A stretch of DNA of 64,000 bases from Epiperipatus broadwayi. Lineage: Eukaryota; Onychophora; Udeonychophora; Euonychophora; Peripatidae. The DNA lies in contig JAQFVV010006273.1 of the NCBI GenBank assembly GCA_028023455.1, positions 1,240,001 through 1,304,000 on the forward strand, read 5' to 3'. Positions within the stretch are counted from its first letter, which is position 1, and the number at the start of each line of letters is the position of its first letter. Shown piece by piece: positions 1-12,131 of this stretch. The position numbers and the translations under genes were made by a program. A model generated the notes under the pieces. It was not told the DNA's origin, made no database searches, and saw nothing but the letters and a program-made list of their open reading frames with translations.

Positions 1-1130
1 TTAAAATATTCAAATTTACTCTAACAACTTTTAAAACACGATTTAATTATTTAAGAATTTATCAATTATTCTTACTTCTTATTTCATTTTCTTTCCTCTG
101 AATTTGGTAAACTTTTAGTTACAGCATTTGACTTTTAAAATGTTTATAATTTAACTAAAAGAAAAAGTAAAACTCCATTTTAGCATTCTAAATTTTAGTT
201 TTTATTGCTGTCTTTTGTTACAGATGCTATAACAATAAGAAGCACAATTTGTAAACTGTTTTTTGTTTTTATACATTTCACGTGCAGATTTCCAGGAATG
301 CTAAGATTTTTAACTGCCTATTGTTTAAATTTATTTATATTTTTATATGTATTGTTTAAATACATTTCATTTATTACAAATAAAAATAAAATAATAAAAT
401 CAGTTTTATTTTCACACACATGTGCACACCCAATTAACTTCAGGCCATCCCAAATTCATTTAACTATAAATTAATATTCAATTTTAAATTTAAATATATA
501 TATATTACAGTTTATTTAATCAAATAGTTTATATACAATATTACTTTCTAAAATATTGATCGTATTAAATTTATTATAACATAATAATTTATTGTGTATT
601 ATATGTATATATGTAATAATAACAAACCAATAATCTTCCCATTATTAATATAAATTCCAAATAGATTGGGTTCAATAAATAGGCTTGATCTTTTTAAGAA
701 TGTGTGCATTGTAAGCTATTCTTTACAATACTTTTAAATACATATTTTATTAATTTATTTTTATATTATATATATATTTAATTATTAAATATTATTTAAA
801 TTAAAATAATTTATTCATTTAAATGCTTTAAAATTTAAATTCATTGTACTAAAAACATATTATTTAATTTATAGTTTATTAAATCATTACATTCTATCAG
901 CTGCAATTTTCACAAACTGACATTTTAAGTGATTCGATATGGCTTCTCCTTTATTGAAGTCAGAAATTTTTGGCAACTATGCCCAGAGAAATGTGTTAAC
1001 ACATACCTTTTCCATTCCCCACCCAAAGTTTTTCTCATATTCTTCTCTATCCTGCTCCATCCCATTTCCACAATATCATCTTTATCCATTCTATGGCCAT
1101 TATATCTAGATTCCCCTTATATTTTTCCCA
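1..1130. other. AT-rich DNA, nothing recognised
   Basis: Low-complexity AT-rich sequence with short TA runs. The open frames here have no domain-like composition, no splice context and no resemblance to a known protein. I see no gene or clear repeat. Confidence 0.6.
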
Positions 1131-1134
1131 AATC

Positions 1135-1500
1135 TTTAAACATCACATGATCACTATTTCCCATGCTTGCTCATAACTGTTGTTAAAATAGGAAAAACTC
1201 TCTCCATTCAGTAGTGCCACTCAAAGCAAGACAGAGTAATCATTGGATGCTGAAGGCTTGTGCATAAAATCCCCAATATCCCCAAACTAGTTTCTCAGAT
1301 CCAAGGCTCCTCCCATTATCCCCAAACTAGCTTCTCAGATCCAAGGCTCCTCACTGACAAAAGCCATAAGCCAGAAACTAGTTTGAGGATATTGGATGAG
1401 TAGGCACTAGATAGAGATTTTATACACAAGTTCTTTGGGCATCTGTTGATTACTCTGTCTTGCTTTGAATGGCACTATTGTATGGAGAGAGTTTTGCTTA
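1135..1500. repeat. Foldback repeat at the LINE edge
   Basis: The left arm (about 1192-1290) and right arm (about 1376-1497) are reverse complements with moderate divergence. Both contain AAAACTCTCTCCAT, CAAAGCAAGACAGAGTAATC and AAACTAGTTTCT. A direct repeat (CCCCAAACTAG..TTCTCAGATCCAAGGCTCC) sits in the centre. The outer left part (1135-1215) recurs at 56830-56930, and a related palindromic unit lies at 49440-49640, so this is a dispersed family. It is likely a non-autonomous inverted-repeat element; its superfamily is unknown. Confidence 0.6.
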
Positions 1501-2770
1501 TTTTTCCAAATCCAACATAAAAACCAAGAACCCACTTTCTGTATTATCACTTTTATATTTATTCTCCCACAACTTCATTATTTGTACTCTTTCTGCTTGT
1601 AAGCATTTACATTCAATTAGCAGGTGCCTAATATTTTCCATGCCTACCTTACATAACTTGCAGACTAAATCACCAACCTTTGAATATATTCTATTGATGA
1701 TAAAAGATCCTCTTTGAGCCTTAAATAGTAAACTACTTACCTTGATCTTATCATAAATTAATTCATACCCAATATTGTTTACTTCTATACATTTCCATTT
1801 AAACTCTTTATTCTCCATCTCCCTACTTTTTATTAATGCATCTATTCGTCTATTCCATTCTTTGCCACTATAACAATCAACAATCCTCCTAACCCAATCA
1901 TCCCATCTTTTGTACAAGTATATTGATCTAATGTCTTTATCCAAATCTTCTGCATACCATACTACCTTTCTAACTCATCTTGTTGCCTGTCCTTTATTCA
2001 TAATCAAATAAATACTATTTTATTTATTTTCTTACTGTCCATAAATTGCAATCTACCAAACATTTTCATTTTGCTTTTCACATCTCTCGTATAAAAACCT
2101 AACCATCACATTTTCCTTTGAATTGCCTCTTTTGCTGTACACACATCTGCATCTAATGCATGTCTTCTTACTTCTCTTTGTAATTTTTTTAAGTAATCTA
2201 ACACCCCTTTTCTAAACCATAGTGCATCATTACCATAAGTTATTCCCTGCTATTGCCACTTCCTTCCATACAATTCTTGCTACATATTTATTATATGAAA
2301 ACAATTAATTTATTTATCAGTCCCTTTCTTTTCTTTGTTTCATTTATCAATTTTTTCTCCCATTCACAAGCAATTTCTCTGATTACTTAAGAAATTCCAA
2401 AATAGTTATACTTATTCCCCACATTTAACTTAATATCCCCCAATTAAAATTCTTCCTCTTTTCTTTACCCAGCATTTATTACTACTTTTGATTTTTCTTC
2501 ACTAAATTTAATTATCTCTTTACCCATCCTTGTGTACATTTTCAGCATAACTTCCATATCTTCTCTACTTTCTGTGCACAAAATATTATCACTAAATAAA
2601 AGCCCTGATAATATATACACTCCCTTGCCATCTATGAATGGTATTTCTACCCCTTTTCCTAGCCTTTTTATTGCTCTCTGAAGTATAACAAAAACAAAAT
2701 AGGTGACATAGGACATTTTTGCCTTAGTCCCACCTAATTTTTAACTCTGATTCTACCTATTCTAATTTAT
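1498..2770 (-). pseudogene. LINE reverse transcriptase and C-terminal relic
   Basis: Read on the minus strand, translation gives pieces of a non-LTR retrotransposon ORF2. At 2770-2700 a frame reads VGLRQKCPMSPILF, matching the conserved GxxQGxxxSPxLF block of reverse transcriptase. At 2716-2465 comes the catalytic region, where the usual F/YADD box has become FSDN, followed by a block ending FSEEKSKVV. From 2250 down to 1498 the thumb and C-terminal part continues, ending in a Cys-rich knuckle (CKLCKVGMENIRHLLIEC) typical of Jockey, CR1 and related LINEs. Several stops and frameshifts separate the blocks, and the catalytic aspartates are not intact. The copy is dead. The clade is not assigned. 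Confidence 0.8.
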
Positions 2771-2990
2771 ATATAATTAATAAAACAAGTAATAAATTTT
2801 GTAACTTGCTTTTAAGCTTGTATTTAAATGTTCACTAGAAGGAGCTTACCAATAGCTCTAATCAAGCTTGATTTTATAAATGCCAAAAAAAAAAAGAAAT
2901 TCAAAATCTCTATCAAAAAGTCCCTATCTCCAAACCAATTTGTTTCAAGCTTATGGCTCACCTCAGCAGAGCACTGGGACTCTAGAAACT
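2758..2990. repeat. Direct repeat, copy 1 (about 230 bp)
   Basis: This stretch recurs in the same orientation at 3186-3412. Shared landmarks are TTAATAAAACAAGT, AACTTGCTTTTAAGCTT, TTAAATGTTCACTAGA and GAGCTTACCAATA, followed by a shared CTTATGGCTCACC. Divergence is moderate. The pair sits inside the LINE remains, between the reverse transcriptase part and the ORF1-like part, so it may be an inserted short element or an internal LINE duplication. Confidence 0.75.
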
Positions 2991-3185
2991 GGATCTAAAA
3001 TACTAACTCAAAAGTTAGCACTTAGAAAATATGTTATTATCAATTTGAAAGCCTGATCTTTTCAGAACCATAAATGTCTTCAAATCCAGCCTTACAAACC
3101 AGATTGCTATATGGGTCTGACTTCAGCTCAGTTTCACCATATAGTAATAGTCTCTGCAATATAACATTACAAAAGCCTTCAAAGG

Positions 3186-3412
3186 TACACTTATAATAAT
3201 TAATAAAACAAGTCATAAATTTCATAACTTGCTTTTAAGCTTATATTTAAATGTTCACTAGAGGGAGCTTACCAATAATTCTAATCAAACTTTATTTTAT
3301 AAGTGCCAAAAGAGAAAGAATTCAACATCTCTGTCAGAAAGTTTCTATCTCCAGACCAATTGGTTTTGAGCTTATGGCTCACCATAGTGGAGTTCCACTG
3401 CAAACATACTAT
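3186..3412. repeat. Direct repeat, copy 2 (about 230 bp)
   Basis: This is the second copy of the repeat at 2758-2990, in the same orientation and separated from it by about 200 bp. It contains the same landmarks with scattered substitutions and ends near the GCTTATGGCTCACC block. Confidence 0.75.
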
Positions 3413-3429
3413 ATATCTATTTTCCATTG

Positions 3430-4050
3430 TAATTAAATCTCCACATCCTCAAATTAAATAAACTATCAAGTCTGTCTCATAGTTTACTTTCCCTACTTCA
3501 TCTGTAACTTTCTCTTCCACCTTCTGTTTTGCCTCTATTTTTTCTATGGTTTTTATTTATTTTCTTGATCTGCTCACAGTTCATATCTAACACTTTTAAT
3601 TTATCAACCTTATCTCTTCATCTATCTTATTTATTGTTTGCCTAACTACTTCAATTACACTACTTATTTTGTCATTCCACTAAATATATATTACATTCTA
3701 TTGTCCTTATCTACATTTTTCTCCATTTCTCCTGATATTTTTTTAAAATTATGTACACTTAGAAACCATTTTGTCACCTCTTTTATTACATTTATACATG
3801 ATTTACACAACCTCACACCTAGTTTTATTTAAGTATTTCAAGTGGAGAACCTTATCACATGCTGTACACATTATCAAAGCATACTTGATTTTGTGTTTGA
3901 TCATTATACATACATTATGGGATACAAATGCAATCCATTTCTTTATTTTTCAATTCCCCTACTCTACAATTAAATGTATGGATTTTTCTACCACTCTTCA
4001 GACCTCTTTATACAATAAGAAAAAAACTTTTTTTAAATGGTGACTGATAA
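3430..4050 (-). pseudogene. Probable LINE ORF1 relic (Cys-rich plus coiled coil)
   Basis: On the minus strand, broken frames read first a Cys/His-rich stretch near 3900-3760 (CTACDKVLHLKYLN, then YKCNKRGDK and a further Cys). A Lys/Glu/Ile-rich coiled-coil-like stretch follows near 3680-3450 (pieces such as VVRQTINKIDEEIRLIN and KQKVEEKVTDEVGKVNYE). A zinc-finger-like domain followed by a coiled coil is a common ORF1 design in Jockey and CR1-like LINEs. The position upstream of the reverse transcriptase relic on the same strand supports one broken element. No recognisable endonuclease lies between. Stops and frameshifts are frequent. Confidence 0.45.
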
Positions 4051-4949
4051 ACATGTGCTCCCCTAAACTTTACCTCAAACATTACTCTCTTTCTCAAATA
4101 TATCATTCTTACTTAAATTGAAAACTTTTTTAATAGCAAACTTCCTAAAATCCAATTAATCTTCCTGCAATAAACACACACATTTTTTTTTTCCTTTTAT
4201 ATTTTAAAATGTTGCTATATCGAATCACTTTCCAAATATTAGCAATATTTTTCTCGATCTTTCCAAATCCAATTAAATGTATATCTCTGCATTCCACCTA
4301 TCTTTTCTCATCCATTCACTAAGCAAATATTCTCTAGCAGCAGAAATTTTTATTAGATGTTCTTAAAAATATACAAAACTTAAATTTATCTTGTAAAACA
4401 AATCAACCACGTCAACTTAGCAAATACTGTATTTGTACTCTATATAATAATTCCCTCTATGTTAATTTTTAGAACTATTACTTCATTTTATTCATTAAAT
4501 TTTCAGTTTATATATATTACTGCATTAGTGAGTTTTAAATCTAAATCTTTATTAAAATTTGAATTAATTTTTCAAATTAATATAGCTTCTTTAATTTTCA
4601 TATCTTTCTAATATTAGTAAAGTAGATCATTTTAATACCCTAATAACAGAAGAGGTAGAAAATTTTAAAAAGGTATATTAATTTAAAAACAATTAATCCA
4701 AGTTTAAATCCAGATTTAGGTTTAAAACTTAAATAATACAACAAATAAAATAATATAAATTAAAAATGTAATGTGTAAGGTAAAGTAATAGTTACAAAAA
4801 TTAACATCAAAGAAAAAATATTGAATGCAAATATATTTTTTATCAATAGATGAAAAGTGCACTTGACAGAAAGTAATGCATGTTTTTCCTACATGAATTT
4901 AAATTTTAAAGGATTTAGAAAATATAAAAAGTGTAATAATATAAACGTT
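4051..4949. other. AT-rich DNA, nothing recognised
   Basis: AT-rich sequence with no supportable gene, RNA or repeat boundary. Confidence 0.5.
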
Positions 4950-7200
4950 TCAGGAAGTTATAGTCATCCATTATTTCATAGCAGATGGAAATAGATTTAA
5001 AGGCAAGCTAGGCAAAACTAGAAAAGGTTTAAGCTATTTTATTATAATAGTATAAACATTTTATAAAGCAAACAACTTCTAAGACCATCAAATAAAAATG
5101 TATTATATTTCATATATGTGCATATATGTATTTCTACTATTTACAAGAGTGTATCCAAAAATAACTTAAATCATTGTCTAGTAGCCACATCTCTTGTAGT
5201 ACATGATTCTGTTTCTAGATATCTCTTTCAGGGACCTTTCTGATAAATCTGCCAAATATTGTCTGAAATTGTGATCATATGTAGAATTTTTTTTTTTGTA
5301 AAGTGTGTTCTGCGTATTTGTCAATTTTTCTAATGGCTGAAAAGTTAAAACAATGTGAAATTCTGCTTTCTTGTACGGAAAATTATAGTAATGCTTGAAA
5401 GAGCTTACAAGTAGCTCTGGAAAAACACAAGTTTATGTATGGTTTACTAGAAATATTAAAGTTATCACATCCCAAAAAAAGCATGGCAAGTTAAGTCAAA
5501 TATCAAGATGATGGTGATTATTTTTGGATGCAAATGGTATTTGTTCATTCAGATTTTATTCATAATGATCAGATATTTAAAACTTACAAGTCCTGAAACT
5601 GTCACCTGATGTGGTAAAATGAAAATGTTCCATTTTGTGGCAAAGTGAGAAGTGTACATTTCATCACAACAGTGTGGCTATTATCTGAAGCTAGAATGTA
5701 AAGTTTTAATTAAATTCAACATGACCCAGCTTATTCATAAATCATATTTGCTTAATCTCATTCTGTACGACTTTTTAAAAATCTTTTAAATGAAAAAAAT
5801 GTCTTTTTTTTTGCAATCTTAATAACAGTGAAAAAAAAACAAACAATGGTATTAAAATGCATTATTTTACAATTATTTCCAGTCTATTTCGAAAAGTGCA
5901 CATGTTTAGACCAGTGAATTGCATTAAATAAACTATACTTAGAAAGCAATGCAATTTACAACACCTAAAAATAAATATACAATTTTTTATTACAAAATTC
6001 CAGTTATTTTTTAGGTTCTCCTTTGTATTCATAGTTAGTAAAAAATTATATATTTATTTATTTATTATATATATATATGCACTGACTTGCTCTCATAAGA
6101 AAAGTTATAACTGCATGAAAATTATTATTGAAGCTAAGTGCTTTTGCACGTATTAAATATAAAAATAAGTAATAATAATAAAAATGTTCAATTCATATTT
6201 TATTGCATCTAAAAGCACATAACAAATATGGATTAATTTCTGAATGCATGTTGACTACGATATGAATACTGCTTTAAAAAAAATAATACAAAGCTGTCTA
6301 AAGAATTTAATGTAGTCAGCATTCTAAAAAAGTTGTATAATGAGTTTAGTAGTATTCAACATTGTAAAATTACCATGGCTAAAATATAATTTTAACAAAT
6401 GTCTAGAAAATTAGCTTCAGTGTAAATTTAAAATTAATGGCAGGCTAATTAGCAGGATTCTTTTTAAACACAGAAGCTAACATTATAAAGAATGTTTTTT
6501 TTTTAAAAAAAAATATCACAGTGCCTCAACCCCAACAGCAACTTAATACAAGCAAAAAATGATTACATTTAAAAGGATTAATATCAAATATCAGATATGC
6601 AATTTTAAAAAAAAGAAAGGATCTGCTATCAATATCTACGATACATATAACAGAACTTTGACAATAAATACCTAAAAGATGCAACATCCAAACTTATTTG
6701 AAATTAAACAAATACTATATTGACATCTCCATTTGGGAGTTTTATAAGTTGTATCTATTTTATAGAAATAAGGTTATAATTGATATTTGAAATATTTAAG
6801 GTTTTAAATATTTTAATTTTATGCTTAGATAAGAAGTTTCATTTAGGTTTATTTATGGCTAATGCTATAAAAAAAAACATTATTTAAGTTTATCAAATTT
6901 GAGTTAGAATATATAAACAAACTCTACTTTTGATGTCTTGATAATTTATGTATATTCATGACATGACAAACAAATGTCAACAATGTATTAACAATTAAGA
7001 TCATTCACAGCATGAAAAATTCTTTGAAGCTTATCCATAAACATGTTAAATGATTGTTATAATTCTGGAATTTTTATTATAAAATAATGCAAATTAAGAA
7101 ATTCAAATATTTGGCTTTATCTGTTATTTATTGAGATGTATTTTCATATATAGTCAAGGTTAGTGATAGGCATAAAATTCTAGTTATTTAAAGTTTGAAA
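4950..7200. repeat. Segmental duplication, unit A
   Basis: This stretch matches 11300-15120 in the same orientation, interrupted in each unit by different insertions. Matching landmarks: AAGCTAGGCAAAACTA (near 5003 and 11382), the block around AGTCAGCATT..TTTAACAAATGTCT (6310-6400 and 14120-14200), CCCAACAGCAACTTAAT versus CCTCAACAGCAATTTAAT, and ATATTCATGACATG (6950 and 14737). Divergence is substantial, with many indels, so the duplication is old. The mariner relic at about 5150-5830 is absent from unit B. Confidence 0.75.
5150..5830 (+). pseudogene. mariner/Tc1-like transposase relic
   Basis: Plus-strand conceptual translation gives a decayed transposase. One frame reads KSNIKMMVIIFGC, recalling the mariner block around the first catalytic Asp after a KxK(T)M strand (the Asp is Gly here). 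Further on, NLILYDFLKIF recalls the PDLxPxDFxLF block that carries a catalytic Asp. Spacing between the blocks is about right for mariner. Many stops and frameshifts are present, and TIRs were not identified. It interrupts segmental duplication unit A, so the insertion likely postdates that duplication. Detection rests on two short motifs, so confidence is moderate. Confidence 0.45.
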
Positions 7201-8599
7201 TGAGGATTCTGTCAATAATTGTTTTTTTTATTGTTTATGTCTTAAATATATAAATACATATGTGAAATTCCTGCTTTTCTGTCAAATATAGATGCAGACT
7301 TGGTATTGCTGCTCCAGTGCTAAATAATATGCATATTTGCTGTATATATTAATACATTTCATGCAATACAGAGGCAATCTGGTGCATGATGATTAGTTTA
7401 CTATGTATTAGTATGTATTGATATATTTTATGGGCATAATTATTTACGCATGCACCTAAATTGAAGATTAAGAAATACATATTTTGACATAGTGATGACA
7501 AGAATCTAATTCACATTCACCAGATTATAATTTAGATGTTGTGATTTGCATTGATGTTTTCTCATATAAATGTCATATTTACTGCTTTATAGAGAACTGA
7601 GTAGCACTGAATTAATTATAATACTATTGATAGTAAAATCAATATCCTTGCATGTAACATATAATATCACAAGAAACTCTGTATGCATGGTATCGCAATG
7701 CCAACAATACTAGGTTATTGATTTTAAATCCATGTCAAAGGATGTCTTATTTAAATGTATATGAAATGTCTAATAAATTAGATGATATTGTGTCTATTCA
7801 TGTCCAGAATTTAAACAATAATATTATAGAGACTGTTATAGAATATACTCATTTATGACGAAAAAATTCATTAAATTTCTAGGGATGAAGCCACCGTAAG
7901 CAACATTGTTAACAATAGTTCTATTAAAATTTAATTTTATAATCCAATAGAAAATTGGGATATTTAATTTTATAATTTGTTAGAGTGCATCATAAAACTA
8001 ATTTTATATGCTAATTTATTTCTTTTAATTTTGACACTATCAATATGAATAATCAAATTACCTTTTAGTTGTAGAGTTATTGAAATATATTATTTGATAT
8101 ATATATTAATAAATTTACGAGTTAATTGAATTGTTTTGTTGTCTGATTCACTTATAATAAATATTCTGATGTCAGGATTTTATCTTTGGCGCTTCTTTTA
8201 TGAGGGAAGATTAAATATAATGAGATAAAATAGAGCTTCATATTTTTTCTGATCCAACCAGCATTAAAAAAAATACCAATAGTGGTAGAAGGTACTAGGG
8301 TCAGAACAATTTCCAGATAAATTTCATGACTTCTAGATAGAATATATAACAGCCTTTGAATATATCACATAAATTGGATCACATCAAGGATTCAAGGTCT
8401 TATCTGCAAGGAATTTGTATATCCACTTTCATCTCATAGGTTGACCATTATATAGTATATTTTAAATTACTTTTAGCACTGACAATGTGAGGGATTCAAT
8501 TTTAATGTAAATCATACCCCAAAAAGATAAAATAATCCCGAGAGTTATATATTTAGCCCTGCAATTTAAAATATAGGGATAGAACTGAAACATAAAAGT
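7201..8599. other. AT-rich DNA with one dispersed repeat fragment
   Basis: Mostly featureless AT-rich sequence. The part at 8290-8455 (landmark GGAATTTGTATATCCACT) recurs in diverged form at 34440-34620 (GGAATTTGTGCATCCACT) in the same orientation. No gene is supported. Confidence 0.5.
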
Positions 8600-10200
8600 A
8601 TGAAGATATTTTGTGAAGCTTGCAGACCAGTCTAAGGGAGGAACCTTATTAATGAAATTATTATTATTAAAGCAAATAAATAAAAAGAAAGAGGATATTG
8701 AAGAAAACATAAGTGGGAAATTCGAATCTGATAGCATGGAACAAACGATTATAAGTCTAGACCTGAAAAATTTTCCAATTGAGGAGAAAAGTTCAGAAGT
8801 GATATTCGAATAATTAAACATGGTAATAATAATAGTAAAAAAAAAAACTCATCAGATTGTTTCAGAAAGATATTCAAGAAAAAAACAAACAAATTACTTA
8901 CTGTGGAAAATAGAGTGTGAATAAAATGAAACTAATATTTAAAAAAATAGTAGGTAAATTGGAGAGTAAAATAGAAAATAATCAAGAGGATGAAAGTTAA
9001 ATTGTTGAGTAAAGAATTAAAATGGAAGAGATCCAAAGAAGAATAAAATGGAATAAGTATTTGAGAGGATAGAAGATAAATTGGAGAGTAGAATGGAAAA
9101 GTCTAAAGTGAATAATTTTAAAGAGGTAAAATTTAATGATGTTATAGGGATAGTTCCAAAGGTTAGATATCTGTGATACTAAACACAAGTCGGGAAGAAA
9201 TTTTACCATATAAGGTGATAAAGAAGCATATTGTTTCTTATAGATGGAAGTAAATGTGAAGTGAAGGGTGAATAATAATTAAAAACCCAAAGAGAAAACT
9301 TTTCATAAAGCTGTTGGGAAATGAAAGATTGGATAAAGCTGTTTGATATATCATTGAAACTTGATGTAGAAAAAACTCATTTGAATGAGACCAATAATAT
9401 TGCAAATAATCACCCAAATATTATTTAAGATTGTTTGTAAAACTTCAAAATTATGCTGGAAGAAAATTTTGATGTAGAATGTAATGAAGGGAATAAAATA
9501 TGAAAGACTCATGTAAAACTGATAGTGATGATACATGTCAACATAGCATGACAGTAGAACCCACAGATGATTGTACAGATATAGATTTAGATATAAATAA
9601 TACCTTTGTTATGAATGATTACTTGGGTATATGCACAAATAAAGAAATATTTGTTAGGCAAAAGTTTAAAATTAATGTAAAAGATAGTGTGAAAATAAAT
9701 GAGGCATACTATTGACACAAATGTCAATAGTCATGTTATAAACAACTATGAATATAATCAGAAGATAAAAATACAATTAATTTAGAAAATGAATTCTATT
9801 ACCAAGATGATATAGAAATTGTTGGAGCAGAATATAAAATTAGAAAGTGTTTTGAATAAGGTTTTCCAAAATATAAAAGAATTATAAAAGAAATTAGAAA
9901 GATTCAGTAAAGACGTAGGCTAGAAAAAAGAATGAATAAAGACTCTACTAAAAAGATAAAAAAAATGGAACATCTAAAGGCAAGATAGGAAATAATAAAA
10001 CATGATTGAAGCCTATCAAAGCTTTAGTAGCTTAAAATAGATGTGATATCTGTGTACAAGACTCAGATAAAGTAAGATGTACATAGTTCTGAATACACGA
10101 GATTAGCAAGGACTTTGTGGAAAAGTTCCCTCCAGCAAAGCCTGAGGAAATGATGTGTGGAACATGTAACCAATCCACATTAGAGGATAATAGAATATAG
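8600..10200 (+). pseudogene. Degenerate coding relic, probably retroelement ORF1
   Basis: The plus strand is purine-rich and holds consecutive broken frames of Lys/Glu/Asn-rich, coiled-coil-like protein (for example KLESKIENNQEDES near 8955-9000, and KKEDIEENISGKFESDS near 8685). An acidic stretch follows at 9500-9715, then a short frame near 10105-10190 containing EEMMCGTCNQST. The composition, strand bias and repeated coiled-coil character suggest a decayed retroelement ORF1 or gag-like gene. I do not recognise the family, and no reverse transcriptase follows. The TIR element starting at 10270 cuts it off on the right. Confidence 0.3.
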
Positions 10201-10269
10201 AGACATTAAAAATGTATATATTATATTTATTTTTAAATATTGTTTAAATTAGTAATATTATATTTATGG

Positions 10270-11242
10270 GTATTTGGTGATTAGACACTCACGCTGCTTA
10301 ATGGTGTGATTTATGTGCCGAAACACATAAATATGCCATTTACATGGCCGACTGTATTTATGTACTAAAACACATAAAATGCCTTTTATATGAGGCCATG
10401 TGTTACATGTATACAACAATTCTGTTGTACTACACATTTCAGGCTGTGTTGTCACATTGCACTAAATTATTTATGCGAATTCGCCCACTTCACACTTATT
10501 TACGGTCTCATCTGAGGATGTGTGTATTTCAATTATATAAAAGTCGTTAATTGTAAAATATTTTATTATTTTTATTGAAATCATACAATTTGACTAACCA
10601 ATAATTATCATAGGGTTTACACACTTATGTAGTCAACTTTTAAGGTGCAAAACCTTGTCAAAGGATATGTCTGAACATATTTTGAAGTAAGTAACATGTC
10701 AAATACCGTATTTTCCATAAACTCAATGAGACCAACAATATGGCACAGGAAAACCCAGATGTTCCATTTTCTCTGATTTACTGACAACAGAAGCTAACTT
10801 CGTTTTCTGGGTCCAGAATACCGTTTGTTTAAGCTATACATTTATTCATTTTCTTTTTTTGTAAAGAAACCAAAAAAAAAAACCAATGATAACAACTTGA
10901 AAATTTTTTGATGTTAATAAAAAAAGTGAACTAAGTTTGATATTAGTTGATTTCATTTTTAAAAATAAAGAAACAAACAAAAAAAAACAACCGTAATAAG
11001 TTGAAAATTTGTTGATTTTAATAAAAAACGGCATTCAAAAACTAAAAATTCAGCGTTTGATTTTTATTTTTGTAAATTTGTTGATGTTAATGAAAAAAAA
11101 ATTTACAAATTAAAAATTCTATATTTGATTTATCAAATTTATAAGAAGAAAATCCCAAAAAAATATGGCCTGGGAACGTTCATATTTTATAGTTTTTGCA
11201 TAGCAACAATGCCATCAAGCGGTGTGGGTGTTTAATCAACTA
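10270..11242. mobile_element. TIR element, family T1, copy a
   Basis: The left end (ACTCACGCTGCTTAATGGTG) and right end (reverse complement CCCACACCGCTTGATGGC) form diverged terminal inverted repeats that continue into a subterminal block rich in ACATAAA. Related copies are at 16676-18010, 34757-36800 (opposite orientation) and 42005-43160. Internal sequence near 10380-10540 (GTTACATGTATACAACA, GAATTCGC) matches copy b closely. Copies a and b also share degenerate subterminal tandem repeats (10851-11130 here). No transposase frame is visible, so it is likely a non-autonomous DNA transposon of unassigned superfamily. Confidence 0.75.
10851..11130. repeat. Subterminal tandem repeats in T1 copy a
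   Basis: About three degenerate units, each with an A-rich run, an AACTTGAAAATTT or AGTTGAAAATTTG segment and TTGATGTTAATAAAAAA. The matching repeats in copy b occupy about 35020-35220 in reverse orientation. Confidence 0.6.
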
Positions 11243-12131
11243 TTATCTATTTATGTATTTAGGTGATAAATTTTTTTTGCTGGATTTATAAAAATATGCA
11301 ATATAATTTCATGATGATGGTTACATTATTTCATAGTAGGCTAAGATAGATGGTGAAATACAGCATTTGCTCTTTAAAGATAAGCTAGGCAAAACTAAGC
11401 CATTTGAATATAATAATAAAGACATACATTTTAGAAAGCAAACACCTAATACTAACAAATAGGCATGTGATATGTTAGATACATGTGTGTGGATATTTAG
11501 CATTTATTCATACAGATAAGAATTTACATATATTAAGTTAATTTTAAATTTAATCATTAAACATAAGTACTAATATTCAGAAATATTACCAAATTCACCA
11601 CTTCCTTTATTTTGCTGTATAAATACAATTTATCCACTCTACTTTGAACATTTGTTTAGCAAAAATCTTTTATTGTACATATATGAACACACAATCTTAC
11701 ATTTCAACTGCCTGCAGTCTACTTCATAGTTGATATAATAAACAAAATAAAATAAAATACATAACTATATAAATAATACCATACACAATGTAAGCAATAA
11801 AAAAACTTAAAATATAACATAACATAATAAAACTGAAATATAATCAAGCCTAAATAAAATAATCCAGTTAATATAAAATAAAATATATAATATAAATTAT
11901 ACATGTATATTCCTGACTGTATATATGCATATTCATGAACAACTATTAATTTAAATATATTATTCATTTTTATTATTTTTAATAATCTCTTATTTCTATT
12001 CCCTATACACTTAAACTTGTTTTATTAGTTTCACCTTAAGAAAATACTTGATAATTTTATTTTAATGTCTCAGTTCAACCTTAATTCATTTATTAATATT
12101 CTTGTTTTTAAATCATATAAGAATATTAATA

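Noticed and set aside
11719-11967. Hydrophobic 82-residue open frame as a membrane protein
   Set aside because: It is AT-rich arm sequence of the palindromic element; AT-rich DNA routinely translates to Phe/Ile/Tyr-rich peptides.
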